The translations under genes were made by a program, and so were the position numbers. The notes beneath the pieces are model-generated. The model was given only the letters and a program-made list of their open reading frames with translations. It made no database searches and had not been told where the DNA came from. Below, piece after piece: positions 10,697 through 20,659 of a stretch of 64,000 nucleotides of DNA (position 1 is the stretch's first letter; every line of letters starts with the position of its first letter). Origin of the DNA: Azorinus chamasolen (Eukaryota; Mollusca; Bivalvia; Cardiida; Solecurtidae); assembly GCA_963576725.1 (NCBI GenBank), contig OY755244.1, positions 36,468,109-36,532,108 on the forward strand. The letters are read 5' to 3'.

Positions 10697-10875
10697 ATGT
10701 GTTTGTGAAACCCTATGCCCCCAATATGACCTTTGAAATTGATATATGACCTTGACCTTAATAAGTCGACCCTAAAAATGTTTGCCTCCATCAGTTGCAA
10801 ATGCTCTATTAATCACAATGGTTTCAACAGGTGACTTTTACAGAGGCGTAGATAAGGCATATTTATGGTTAATTT
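10697..10875. repeat. N fragment joined to a B right half
   Basis: N motifs (gaaaccctatgcccccaata, tatgaccttgaccttaataa) run into aatgctctattaatcacaat and cttttacagaggcgtagata of B. Confidence 0.55.
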
Positions 10876-12028
10876 AAAATATGCATGATGCATACATGTG
10901 ATAACTACCGACGGTAGGTGAATTCTACCGTTTTCAGAGGTGGTTTACCGTTCTACCTGAATGGTAGGCAAAACTACCGGTTTTTGAAATTTTACAAAGG
11001 CAATTTTTTTAGTGACATACATTTTCCTCCCTGGTGGAGTTTATCTGTTAGTTCTCTACACACACAGACCACCTTTAGCTTGCTATCATGCTGTGATCCA
11101 CGCTTGGTCTGTTTTGGTGGGGACCAATCAAGGGAATCCCCTGTGGAGACCATGGAGAACACCCGAATTACATAATCACGAGGTGGTTCCGGTTTTCACT
11201 CTACTGGACTTTACCAAATAAATTGTTCGGGAACCAGTCATGTCAAAATGCAAACGTCTATCACAAATATCACATGCAACAGGTTTATCAGGTTTATTAC
11301 TCAAGCGAGGCGACATGGGAGTGTCGTGACCCTATAATAGGAATTATATTCTCATAATTAAGTTATAAGACATAGAAATGCTTCTCTGCTTCCTTGTCAA
11401 AGACAGCTGTGCTTGGCCTCTTTGTTGCAATGGGCCGAAATACTTCGAAAATAAGACTGTTTGGACTGATAATCATGCATTTGATTTGTACACAAAATTA
11501 CTTTTTCATTAATATAATTGGTGGTAAGGACACTAAAGAAGTAATTGCAAACACCCTGAAATATTATCTACCATTGCAAACTCTTCAAAAAATAAGAACT
11601 ATATAAAGTTGAAATGTCATCAGTTTTCGCGACGATTGTAGATACGGGCTAAAACACGGATTCTGGACCCTGTTGGGATTTCAACATTTCTGTGACTGCT
11701 CAATGTTTGCAGTAAATAATTTGAACTGAGTAAAGGTTTAACTGACTTGAACTGAGTAAAGGTTGTCATTGGGAGTCAGAGTATAGCTAAATAAGGGCTA
11801 TAAAATAAGCCAAAAAAAAACCACCTAAAAATGTTATTATAAAATAAAATAAAATAGAATTTCTTTTTCATTATATGATTAAACAGTAATAAATATTGAT
11901 TTTTTCATGACATTATTTAATAAGGAACCCAGTGTTTTGGGCTTGAGACCTATTGATTTCAAAGAGTCCTTTTGACCCATGAAAAAAATCTAGAATTATT
12001 ACTGCATGCCAATTATTAGTATTTGTTT
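10876..12028. other. Unrecognised tract with a 46-aa reverse frame
   Basis: No repeat family was recognised. A dyad-rich patch of ctaccg/cggtag words is at 10905-10980. On the minus strand, 11316-11176 is an open frame of 46 residues containing CDIC (a CxxC pair) and a basic C-terminus. It follows a possible splice acceptor (cctattatag) and contains a possible donor (GTAAAG). It may be a lone exon or chance; no function is claimed. Confidence 0.25.
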
Positions 12029-12275
12029 TTAACCCTTTCCCTGTTCCATTTTCATTCCAAATTCCAGTCCCTACTGAATATTCATAAACAAGTAGTTATT
12101 AAGAAATATGGAGATTGGAACTTTATTGCCATTTTAGAAAGTACAGAAACATTTTTAAAATTCCAAAAGCAAACAGAGCAGACCCTGATCAGATGGCTCC
12201 TATAGGAGCTGCCTGATCTGGGTCTACTCTGTTTGCAAATGCATGAAAACTTGTTTATATGAAGGAAAGGGTTAA
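12029..12275. mobile_element. A MITE, full length
   Basis: TTAA ends, CCCTTTCCCTGTTCCATTTT at the left and tgaaggaaaggg at the right. The core is gatggctcctataggagctg. Confidence 0.8.
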
Positions 12276-12281
12276 TGGGGA

Positions 12282-12456
12282 TTTTAACACCACATTATAT
12301 TTTTTGGCCAAACCAGAAAGTGTAGAATCATTCCTATATCATAAGCAAACAGAGCAGACCCTGACCAGACAGCTCCTGTAGGAGCCATCTGATCTGGGTC
12401 TATTCTCTTTGCAAATTTATGCGTAAAAAAGGTGTTTATATGAGGGAAAGGGTTAA
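12282..12456. mobile_element. A MITE, left-truncated
   Basis: It contains gaaagtgtagaatcattcct, the core cagacagctcctgtaggagc and the right end atgagggaaagggTTAA. The outer left end is absent. Confidence 0.6.
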
Positions 12457-13030
12457 GTGTGTAAATGTTATGTGTGTAATGTAAGATTTATAATGGTATG
12501 GTATGCATTTAAGGTAAAGTATGAATGATAATGTGAAAAAGTATAACAAACATAAGTATCAAGCAAATTTCTTTTTCCTCCTTTTGTCGCGTCAGTAAAA
12601 TCTACCTGACAAAAGTCAAATCTACCTGACAAATTTCCTAAATCTACCTGACATGCCTCAGCAGGTTATCACATGTATGATGATGTCAATATTTCTTACA
12701 TGAATATTAAACAGGGAAATGGCTAAGTTAGGGGCTGCATCACTACTAAGTGCCAGCAGTAATTACAGTTTTCTGGGAAGTTAAAATAATTATGGATAGC
12801 ACAAAAGATTCAATTTCGCAATTTAATTCTTCAAATTCACTTCAATTAGTATGATCAGCTTGTCAAACACATTGCAGACTGGCTGATTAGATGTCTCAAT
12901 AGATTATCACTGCTAGAGAGAGTGGAATTCTGCTAACAGTACAAAGCTCTCACCCTTTGTCTGTTCTATGTTTATTACTGTAGTACCACTAAACTACCAC
13001 ACGGACATAACAATTACAAATTTCATTACC
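12457..13030. other. Mostly unrecognised; three short direct repeats and an A2 tail
   Basis: atctacctgaca occurs three times at about 12600-12652. An A2-like tail (tgatgtcaatatttcttaca) lies near 12680-12725. The rest shows nothing recognisable. Confidence 0.4.
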
Positions 13031-13031
13031 C

Positions 13032-13240
13032 ACCAGATCTAGAGCTACACTGATACCGGTGCGTACCTAAATACTAAAATTGTCATTTCTCCACCAAACC
13101 CTATACTGTGACCATTCTTTAGAATCGTCTCTTCGAGACGATTCTAAAGAATGGTCACAGTATAGGGTTTGGTGGAGAAATAAAGGAGCTACTATTGAAA
13201 ATGTTTAAATTTACGCATCTTAGTCTGTTATAATTCTACA
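13032..13240. mobile_element. D MITE
   Basis: A perfect central palindrome of about 110 bp is built on ccctatactgtgaccattct and its complement, centred on gtctcttcgagac. The outer arms ggtgcgtacc and tttacgcatctta are recognisable. Confidence 0.75.
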
Positions 13241-13288
13241 GTTTCTGAAATAGCAAAAACAAAATTCCATTTTCTTCATAAATTTTTT

Positions 13289-13361
13289 CGAGGGCTTGGT
13301 GCAAAACTATTCTAACTCCTTCACTTTGTAAAGGAGTTAGAATAGTTTTGCACCAAGCCCT
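13289..13361. repeat. C foldback
   Basis: Inverted arms agggcttggtgcaaaactat ... ctcctt flank a short centre (cactttgta). It is nearly the same unit as at 14887 and 32106. Confidence 0.85.
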
Positions 13362-13379
13362 GGAATTCTGGAGCTCTGA

Positions 13380-14731
13380 GATCTACTGAATATTCATGGA
13401 CAAAATAGTTATAACTAGAAAATTGTGTCTGTAAGACACAGAGATGCCCCCGTGTAGGTGCTTGTCTAGCTGCACGTAAAATTCCCCAAGTCATTTGACC
13501 TTGACATTGGGCTTGCGGGCAGCATGGGCTGGGTGTGTAATGAAAGTATGGATGGTGTTTAATGTGTATATGCATTTCCATGCCAATAGTTATAGCGGTT
13601 AGTGAGACATACGACGGTGAAAAAACTGTGACAACCAACTGCATGTAATTTGACCTTGACATTGGGCTTTCGGGAAGCATTGTTTGGGTGTGCAATGAAA
13701 GTATAGATGGTATTTAATGTGTATATGCAATTCCATGCGAATAGCTACAGTGGTTAGGGAGATATAAGACAATGAAAAAACTGTCACAACCAACTGCACG
13801 TAAAATTTCCAAGTAATTCCTAAGTCATTTGACCTTGACATTGGGCTTGCAGGCAGCATGGGTTGGGTGTGCAATGAAAGTATAGATGGTATTTAATGTG
13901 TACATGCAATTCCATGCGAATAGCTACCATGGTTAGGGAGATTTATGGCAATGAAAAACTGTGACAACCAACTGCACGTAAAATTTCCAAGTCATTTGAC
14001 CTTGACATTGGGCTTGTGGGTAGCATGGGTTTAGTGTGCAATCAAAGTATAGATGGTATCTAATGTGTATATGCAATTCCATGCGAATAGCTACCATGGT
14101 TAGGGAGATATAAGTCAATGAAAAACTGTGACAACCAACTGCACGTAAATTTCCAAGTCATTTGACCTTAACCTTGGGCTTGCGGGTAGCATGGCCTGGG
14201 TGCGCAATGAAAGTATGAATGGTGTTTAATGTGTATATGCAATTCAAAGGCAATAGCTACAGTGATTAGGGAGAAATAAGACGAAAAAACTGTGACAACC
14301 AACTGCACGTAAATGCGACAACCAACTGCATGTAAAATTTCCAAGTCATTTGACCTTGACCTTGGGCTTGCAGGCAGCATGGGTGGGGTGCCAAATGATA
14401 GCACAGATGGTAATTGAAGTGTATGTGAAGTTTCATTTGTATAAGTGTAGAAATTACTGACATATAACATTTTATAGCAAAGTGTGACATACAGACAGAC
14501 AGACAGACTGACAGGTGCAAAACATAATGCCCCCTGACTGTTGTCACGGGGGCATAATAAAATAGGAAGGTGTGACACTGTAGCCATCTAGAAACTAAAG
14601 AACCAGATCTGTCAAATTCTGTTAGCACTGATAGAGCAAACCCTGATCAGATGGCTCCTCTAGGAGCCATCTGATCTGGGTCTACTCTGTTTGCAAATGC
14701 ATGAAAACATGTTTATATGAAGGAAAGGGTA
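13380..14731. mobile_element. A MITE split by tandem family J
   Basis: The left A piece (ctactgaatattcatggaca ... ttataa, 13380-13416) and the right piece (gtagccatctagaaactaaa ... gaaggaaaggg) belong to one A copy separated by about 1.1 kb of J. The left terminus is missing. Confidence 0.6.
13420..14556. repeat. Tandem array J (about 155-180 bp units)
   Basis: About six units carry gttagggagatataa (near 13598, 13752, 13931, 14098, 14264), gtgacaaccaactgcacgta and cattgggcttgcgggcagca. The array is bounded by gatgcccccgtg on the left and ttgtcacgggggcataat on the right, and ends with (gaca)n. Reverse-strand frames of 61-139 aa are repeat translations. Each unit carries one tgaccttgac word. 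Confidence 0.8.
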
Positions 14732-14871
14732 AACTTTTCATGGGAATATTTTGCTTCGACAAAAACTGTAGAATCAGATCTACATAATGTCATTAGTTAC
14801 CAGAGCAGATGCTGATCACTAATAATGTTTGCAAATGCATGAAAAGCCATTTATATGAGAGAAAAGGTTAA
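14731..14871. mobile_element. A-type MITE with deleted core
   Basis: A flanks (gacaaaaactgtagaatcag; gtttgcaaatgcatgaaaag) are joined by a remnant centre gcagatgctgatcactaata, so the hairpin is gone. Confidence 0.6.
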
Positions 14872-14886
14872 CTCTTTACTCCATTA

Positions 14887-14961
14887 CGAGGGCTTGGTGC
14901 AAAACTATTCTAACTCCTTCACTTTGTGAAGGAGTTAGAATAGTTTTGCACCAAGCCCTCG
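14887..14961. repeat. C foldback, 75-bp perfect palindrome
   Basis: Arms cgagggcttggtgcaaaact... are perfectly mirrored around TTT (cttcac ttt gtgaag). It interrupts a TTAACTCTTTACTCCATTA end of an A2-like element. Confidence 0.9.
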
Positions 14962-15009
14962 AAATTTATAGATACACCTTTTGCCTTTGCAAAACTGTAT
15001 TATCTAACA

Positions 15010-15130
15010 TTTACAGATACCAAAATTGTCATTTCTCGACTAAACCCTATGTTGTAACAACTCTTTATAATTGTCTCTTCAAGACGATGAATAGATGATT
15101 CTAAAGAGTGGTCACAACATAGGGTTTGTT
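15010..15130. repeat. D MITE core
   Basis: The core arms aaccctatgttgtaacaact and gtggtcacaacatagggttt remain. The centre has an extra gatgaataga. The right side runs into (gttt)n. Confidence 0.6.
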
Positions 15131-15146
15131 TGTTTGTTTGTGTTGA

Positions 15147-15398
15147 TTAACCATTTCCTTCATATGAACGTGTTTTCAGGCATTTGCAAACAGAGAAGAC
15201 CCAGATCAGACAGCTCCTACTAAGGAGCCGTCTGATCAGGGTCTGCTCTGTTTGCTAGTAGAATTTGATATATCTGGTTCTTTAGTTTCTAAAATGGCTA
15301 CAATATCCAACCGTCCATATTTCATTATAGCTATTTTGTCAATGAATATTCGGTAGGTATTGACATTTGGTATAAACATAGAACAGGGAAAGGGTTAA
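15147..15398. mobile_element. A MITE, full length
   Basis: TTAACCATTTCCTTCATATG at the left and atagaacagggaaagggTTAA at the right. The core is cagctcctactaaggagccg. Confidence 0.8.
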
Positions 15399-15615
15399 TG
15401 TCCATTTCTGCTCACTATGGGCTAACATAGGGTTTGGTGGAGAAATTAATGAGGTTATTCTTAAAAATGTTTGAATTACACATCTTATCAGGACCTCTGT
15501 CTAATGAATGCCCTAAGAGGCGCAAAATTTTGAGAAGGAGCTTATTGCATTTTGTACACAGGTGGCTGCTTAATGCAGAATAAAAGCAATGCAGAAAGCT
15601 CTTTTTAAGCTATCA
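15399..15615. repeat. D right half plus decayed E
   Basis: D motifs (aacatagggtttggtggaga; cacatcttatcaggacctct) are followed by E motifs (ggtggctgcttaatgcagaa, agcaatgcagaaagctcttt) without ends. Confidence 0.5.
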
Positions 15616-15945
15616 CCTTTATTTTGGGGAAAAAACCCCATCTAATTTCTTCATTTTATGGATATTATATAAAGTTTTAGTTGTTTCATTCATTGTCAGT
15701 TTCCTCCCAGAAATATTAGGAAGCATTTATTAGTATAAGGCACACAGTAAATCTGATGGGTTGACAAATCCAGACATTTTCTCCAAATGCATCAAAAAAT
15801 ATCAATTACCAATGTTATACGACTTTTCCCTTACATTAAGGTAACATCTACTTCATCAAATTGATGACTAAATAAAGCACTGTCTACCTCAGTCTCAGCA
15901 CATATTTTTCTTTCCACATGGTTTCAGAAGAAATAGTCATGTGGC
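15616..15945. other. No recognisable feature
   Basis: AT-rich, with no repeat family, RNA gene or credible frame seen. Confidence 0.35.
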
Positions 15946-16165
15946 TTAACTCTTTGCATGCTAGCGGCGAAACTGTGATTACCTATGCAAACAGTTTGGA
16001 TCCAGATGAGACGCCGCATAATGCGGCGTCTCATCAGGATCCAAACTGTTTGTTATCTTGATCATATTTTTGCAAAGAAATTAGAGAAAAGTTATTTTAA
16101 GAATTGCAGCAGACGACAATTGTTGCAGACAAAAAATTCCTAATCCTTAGCGTGCAAACAGTTAA
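15946..16165. mobile_element. G MITE, full length (220 bp)
   Basis: TTAA ends, left CTCTTTGCATGCTAGCGGCG and right ccttagcgtgcaaacagTTAA. The hairpin is asymmetric in position (16000-16050): aaacagtttggatccAgatgag ... ctcatcAggatccaaactgttt with tip gccgcataatgcggc. Confidence 0.8.
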
Positions 16166-16289
16166 CCAGATTCAATCCAACCGTCTTATCTGCATCAGAA
16201 CTGTCTCTATAGATTCTTACGGATTCTTACGGACATTTCATCAGTGTTGGAAAGATTTAATTAACAAAACCAGACATTTCATTAAACCT

Positions 16290-16478
16290 TTAAATATGGG
16301 GAAACAAGTGTACTGTCATTTGCAAACACTTAACTCCTACAGGAACCCTCTGATCTGGGTCTGCACTGTTTGTTATTCAAAATCCTCTAGCAAATGTAAG
16401 CCTTTCAAACTGAATGGAATGTTTCTTTAAATCATAAGTGGTAGGTCATTCCACTTTGAATATCTCAGCATTCCAACA
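16290..16478. repeat. H MITE, decayed
   Basis: gtactgtcatttgcaaacac, gaaccctctgatctgggtct, gcactgtttgttattcaaaa and the H end tcattccactttgaatat. Confidence 0.55.
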
Positions 16479-16575
16479 GTTAACTCATTGCCAGTTTTAG
16501 ATCCGACCTCTGAATAAATCTACCGAAAAGGAGCATTTACAAGAGGAAAGGAAGATTTTAGAATTGTACTCAGAT
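16479..16575. repeat. B MITE left half, truncated
   Basis: TTAACTCATTGCCAG then cgacctctgaataaatctac and aggagcatttacaagaggaa. It stops before the palindrome. Confidence 0.6.
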
Positions 16576-16709
16576 GAGCTGAAAAAATACAGTATCTGAT
16601 CAGGGCATACACTTTGTGTCATCCATTATAGACTATCCAGTATACTACCTTGTGCATTTTAGGGCCGATCTGGTTCTATACTTTTTGCGATGCCTAATGG
16701 TTGTTGTAA

Positions 16710-16936
16710 TTAACCCATTCCCGCATAGGCTATTTTTAGATCCAATCTCTTTGATTAAATCTACCAAAAAGGAGGATTTACTAGAGAAAATGAAATTTTC
16801 AGAATTGTGTAGTTTTGAAACCACTGTGATAAATAGAGCATTTGCTCCTGTGGAGCAAATGCTCTATTTATCACAATGGTTTCACAAAGTGATTTTACAG
16901 AAGCTTCAAAAGGCATAAATATGCGGGAATGGGTTA
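16710..16936. mobile_element. B MITE, full length (227 bp)
   Basis: TTAACCCATTCCCGCATAGG / atgcgggaatgggTTAA gives an exact terminal inverted repeat of about 14 bp. The hairpin core gagcatttgctcctgtggag is intact. Confidence 0.85.
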
Positions 16937-17020
16937 AAGTAGGCCCCAATTACCAGATAACAAAGATCATTTTAATTATCAAAATTAAGATCTGACGATC
17001 AAATCTGTAGTATTTCATTT

Positions 17021-17266
17021 CTAAACCTTTCCCTATACAATGTTCATGAAAGAAATAAAGACATCATGAACATTTATTAGTTGTATAATGGTACATGAAC
17101 AGAGGCATTTTTTGTAAATTACAAACAGTAGTGTCCGATCTAATATAACTTTATAGGCAAACAGAGCAAACCCTGATCTTACAGCTCCTATGGAGCCATC
17201 TGATCAGGGTCTATTCTGTTTTCAAAGTGCGAAAAGGCATTAATTTTATATGAAGGAAAGGGTTAC
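17021..17266. mobile_element. A2 MITE
   Basis: Ends are ctaaacctttccctatacaa (mutated TTAA) and tatgaaggaaagggtta. The core is acagctcctatggagccatc. Confidence 0.7.
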
Positions 17267-17309
17267 AAATGCTGTCATTACTGTTCAAGAAGACGAGATA
17301 CAATCACCA

Positions 17310-17575
17310 TTCAGCACTTTTCCAAAACAGAATAGGCCAAGATAAGATGGCTCAGACTCCCTATAGAGGTTGTCTGGGTCCATGCTTATAAAACTTTTAG
17401 TTGAGTCTGATTTCGTTCTCAAGTTTTTGATTGGTCAGATTTGAGCCTTTGACCAATCAAAAGCTTGAGAACTCAAATCTGACCAATCAAAAGCTTGAGA
17501 ACGAACTCAGACTAAACTAAAAAGCTTTATAAGCATGGACCCAGATCAACCAGGATCTGCATTGTTTGCTCACAA
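17310..17575. repeat. A fragments flanking a foldback
   Basis: cagaataggccaagataaga on the left and ccaggatctgcattgtttgc on the right are A core arms. The space between them is filled by the inverted repeat at 17373-17544. Confidence 0.5.
17373..17544. repeat. Foldback with about 80-bp arms
   Basis: The left arm tctgggtccatgcttataaa ... cgttctcaag ... gattggtcagatttga is mirrored on the right (tcaaatctgaccaatc ... tttataagcatggacccaga), with small indels. A duplicated gaccaatcaaaagcttgaga lies next to the centre. Confidence 0.8.
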
Positions 17576-17588
17576 GATAACAGAGATA

Positions 17589-17799
17589 TTAACTTATTAC
17601 ATCATGAATATTAATTAGATTAATCTTTAAAATCATACATGGACACAGGAATTTTTTGGCAAAGGCAGAAACTGTAGAATTATATCTATATCAGATCAGA
17701 GTCTGATAAGACAGCTAATACAGGAGACATCTGATCTGGGTCTACACTGTTTGCAAAGGAGTAGATTGGCATACATGTATTTATGGAGTCAAGTGTTAA
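17589..17799. mobile_element. A2 MITE
   Basis: TTAA ends. The body has tacatcatgaatattaatta and aatcatacatggacacagga, and the core is acagctaatacaggagacat. Confidence 0.7.
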
Positions 17800-18055
17800 C
17801 CCTTTCAATCACATAAATGCCTTTTTACATCTTTGCAAACACAGAAGACCCAGATCAGATGGTTCCTGTACCTGAGCCATCTGATCAGGGTCTGCTCTGT
17901 TTGCTTATGACATAATATAGGTCTGATTCTGCAGTTTCTGTCTTGGTTAAATTTTCCTATGCTCATAATTAATCATGTTATTATAAAAAATACTGTTAAT
18001 TCATATTCATGATGTCATTATTTCTTTCATAAATATTCATGGTGTAAAGGGTTAA
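17796..18055. mobile_element. A/A2-type MITE abutting the previous copy
   Basis: It shares TTAA 17796-17799 with its neighbour. The core is gatggttcctgtacctgagc, and the right end ttcatggtgtaaagggTTAA is of the A2 type. Confidence 0.75.
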
Positions 18056-18183
18056 ATGTTAGAGTAGCAACCTTTCCAATGTCTATAGAAAGCTGCATCA
18101 TAAGTTGATTTGCTGACAGAAGGGGGAAGCTCTAAGTGACCGTGGGCGGATGAAATCAATATCGTTAATGCTTCATGGACTAT

Positions 18184-18300
18184 CTTAACTCTTTTCCAAC
18201 TAATCAAGACCTGATTCCATTTGCTTACGATTTAAATCCAGATGAGATGCCGAGTAAATCGTCTTTTCAGGATCTAAGCTGTGTGACATATGGTCAATAG
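18184..18300. repeat. G MITE, decayed
   Basis: cttaactcttttccaacta, aaatccagatgagatgccga and caggatctaagctgtgtgac mark an old G copy. Confidence 0.45.
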
Positions 18301-18583
18301 TTTCTCATTAGTTCGATCGCATCAGATCATATTATGCACCACATCCAAATTTGAGCTACCATTATCTCTACAGCAGAATAAAGGAAACACTGGTCTGTAA
18401 ATTTTTCATAACATCTTCTTTTCAATGGCAGTAATGAATTGGCTTCTCGGCAAAGATCAGGCGGCACCAATGTTCAATCATTTGAAAGCTGATTTTTTAT
18501 AGTGGGACAAACTATCATTGTCTAACTGTGGGGTCCATTCTGGAATGAAAGACGATCCTGACTCAGACCTAGCTAGCTATTTT

Positions 18584-18825
18584 TTAACCCATTCCCTCAT
18601 TGGCTATTTTTAGATCCAATCTCTTTGAATAAATCTTCTGAAAAGGAGCATATACTTGAAAAACTGAAAACGTTAGAACTGTCTGGTTTTGAAACCACTG
18701 TGATAAAACTTTTTTGATTAAATCTACAGAAAAGGAGCATTTATTTGAGGAAAGGAAAATTTTAGAATTGTGTAGTTTTGAATCCTTTGTGATAATTTAA
18801 ATAGCGCATTTGCTCCTATGGTTAA
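18584..18825. repeat. B MITE with duplicated left half
   Basis: After TTAACCCATTCCCTCATTGG the left-half block (aaatcttctgaaaaggagca ... gaaaccactgtgataaa) is repeated (aaatctacagaaaaggagca ... tcctttgtgata). It then stops at the core. Confidence 0.6.
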
Positions 18826-19042
18826 CCCTTTCCCTGTTGAATATTCATGAAAGAAATAATGACATCATGAGTTTTTATTAGCTGAATTTTCATACTGTTG
18901 TATGTACACGGAAGTTTTTTGTATTGGTAGAAACTGTAGAGTCAGATCTATTACAAATTCATGAGAAAATAGAGCAGACTCTGATTGGACTGCTCCTACA
19001 CAATTGATCTGATCCTGGTCTACTCTGTCTGCAAATGCTTAA
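18822..19042. mobile_element. A2 MITE lacking its right end
   Basis: TTAACCCTTTCCCTGTTGAA; core ggactgctcctacacaattg. It breaks at gtctgcaaatgc directly against the TTAA of a B copy. Confidence 0.6.
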
Positions 19043-19146
19043 CCCATTCCTCCATTGGTTATTTTTAGACTCAACCTCTTTGAATAAATCTACCGAAAAG
19101 GAGCATTTACTAGAGAAAAGGAAAAGTTTTGAATTGCATAGAAGTG
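19039..19146. repeat. B MITE left half
   Basis: TTAACCCATTCCTCCATTGG to aaggaaaagttttgaattgc. The A2-B junction resembles that at 35440-35560, suggesting the two loci share ancestry. Confidence 0.6.
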
Positions 19147-19277
19147 GTTCTCTATTAAAATTTCAAATGACCAAAAAACAGTAGCGTATTATCCTCCTTG
19201 ACGTTACAGCCAAATGGTCAGTAAACTCTCAGCCTGTATATCCAATCAGTTTCATGAATCTGTCTTTCAATTTCAAT

Positions 19278-19507
19278 TTAACCCATTCCCTCACATTGAC
19301 GACTTTTGACGACCCTGTAAATGTCACTTTGTGAAACCATTGTGATAAATAGAGCATTTGCTCCTATAGGAGCAAATGCTCTATTCATCACAATGGTTTC
19401 AAACTACAAAATTCTTAAATTTTCCTTTTCTCTAGTTTAATGCTCCTTTTCGGTAGATTTATTCAAAGAGGTCGTATCTAAAAATAGCCTATGAGGTAAT
19501 GGGTTAA
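19278..19507. mobile_element. B MITE, full length
   Basis: TTAACCCATTCCCTCACATT / tgaggtaatgggTTAA. The perfect core hairpin is centred on gctcctataggagc. Confidence 0.85.
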
Positions 19508-19598
19508 AGGGTTTAAGTGTACATGTGTATGTCCAACATATGTACAAAGAAATCAGATAATCTGAATGGTTTTCTATTGTCAAGCTCTGTGAAGATTC

Positions 19599-19720
19599 AC
19601 AGTAAAACCTAACCTAAGCGGCCCAATCATTTATACAACATAGGAATCTAAAATAAAACGCAAGTGGTCCCATAATTAGACCTTTTTTTAATGGCTGCTT
19701 AAGACAGGTAATCTACTGTA
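19599..19720. repeat. E-like Tc1/mariner MITE, decayed
   Basis: cacagtaaaacctaacctaa at the left and ggctgcttaagacaggtaat(ctactgta) at the right. The palindromic middle is lost. Confidence 0.5.
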
Positions 19721-19837
19721 TGTATATTTTTGTGTTTTGTTGTTTGCTACATTCCAAGCACAAAATGTCATTTGCAGTGTTTCCATGGTTTTAATGTTCT
19801 AAAGGGCATACTTATTCATTACATCAGCGATATTTGC

Positions 19838-20054
19838 TTAACCCATTTCCGCATAATGACGCCTTTTGACGCCTCTGTAAAACTTAACTTTTTTAAACCA
19901 TTGTGATAAATAGAGCATTTATCTATTTATCACAATGGTTTCAAAACTCAAAAAATTATAAAATTTTCCTTTTCTCTAGTAAATGCTCTAGTAAATTGGT
20001 AGATTTAATCAAAGAGGTTGGATCTAAAACTAAGCCTATGTGGGAATGGGTTAA
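19838..20054. mobile_element. B MITE with shortened core
   Basis: TTAACCCATTTCCGCATAAT / tgtgggaatgggTTAA. The hairpin is cut to gagcatttatctatttatca. Confidence 0.75.
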
Positions 20055-20200
20055 ATCTAAAAAAAAATTGTTTTTACGCTAGATGTTAGCAAATATCATA
20101 ATGAAAAGTATGACTTGTAGAACATTCAAACCAAAATTTCTCAAAAGTGCAAAAACATCTCTTATGTTATCGCGGAAATAAGGCGACACAATATCTCAGC

Positions 20201-20659
20201 AGGTGTCGGCCCGGTGAGATTTTGCTTCCGTGCAAATAGTTCTTTGAAAAAATGAATATGCTTGATTTGACATGTCTGTTGGTTCCTGTGAGGAGATTAG
20301 GCTGTATTTTTGGTTGAAAATGAATTATTTCTGACCTTGACAAGACATTGACAGTGTTTATTTCTTTCCATTTCAGTACTTTTTCCCCATTCGGATGGAT
20401 ATTAAAGAGGTAGTGCTTGGGTCGGCCATGTTGTTTTGGTAGTGTGTTTTTGGACAGTGTTTTTAATCAACAGAGGATAGCGGAAAAAGTAGACGGTGAT
20501 TGTATAATCAAACTATGCTTAAACAAAGGGGAAATGTTCATATATGAGCACAGTATGCATCATTAGACTCAAATCTTGTTGTGGTCTAGGCTGCAGAGCA
20601 CGAAAGTGAGCCATTTTTACATAGATTATATAGGGCGAAATCTGACCGGGCCGACACCT
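20201..20659. mobile_element. L element copy 1 (459 bp, 22-bp TIR)
   Basis: The ends are inverted repeats: AGGTGTCGGCCCGGTgAGAT(TT) and its complement with one mismatch. The interior includes gacatgtctgttggttcctg and gggtcggccatgttgttttg and has no long frame. It differs from copy 2 (22730-23202) by only a few substitutions and one 14-bp indel. No target duplication is visible. Confidence 0.75.

Noticed and set aside
13321..14628. Reverse frames of 61-139 aa
   Set aside because: Translations of tandem family J with repeating phrases. One is cysteine-rich only because of repeat composition.
20300..20460. Possible exon after tttctttccatttcag in L
   Set aside because: A splice-acceptor look-alike in a repeat present twice. 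No open frame of useful length follows.
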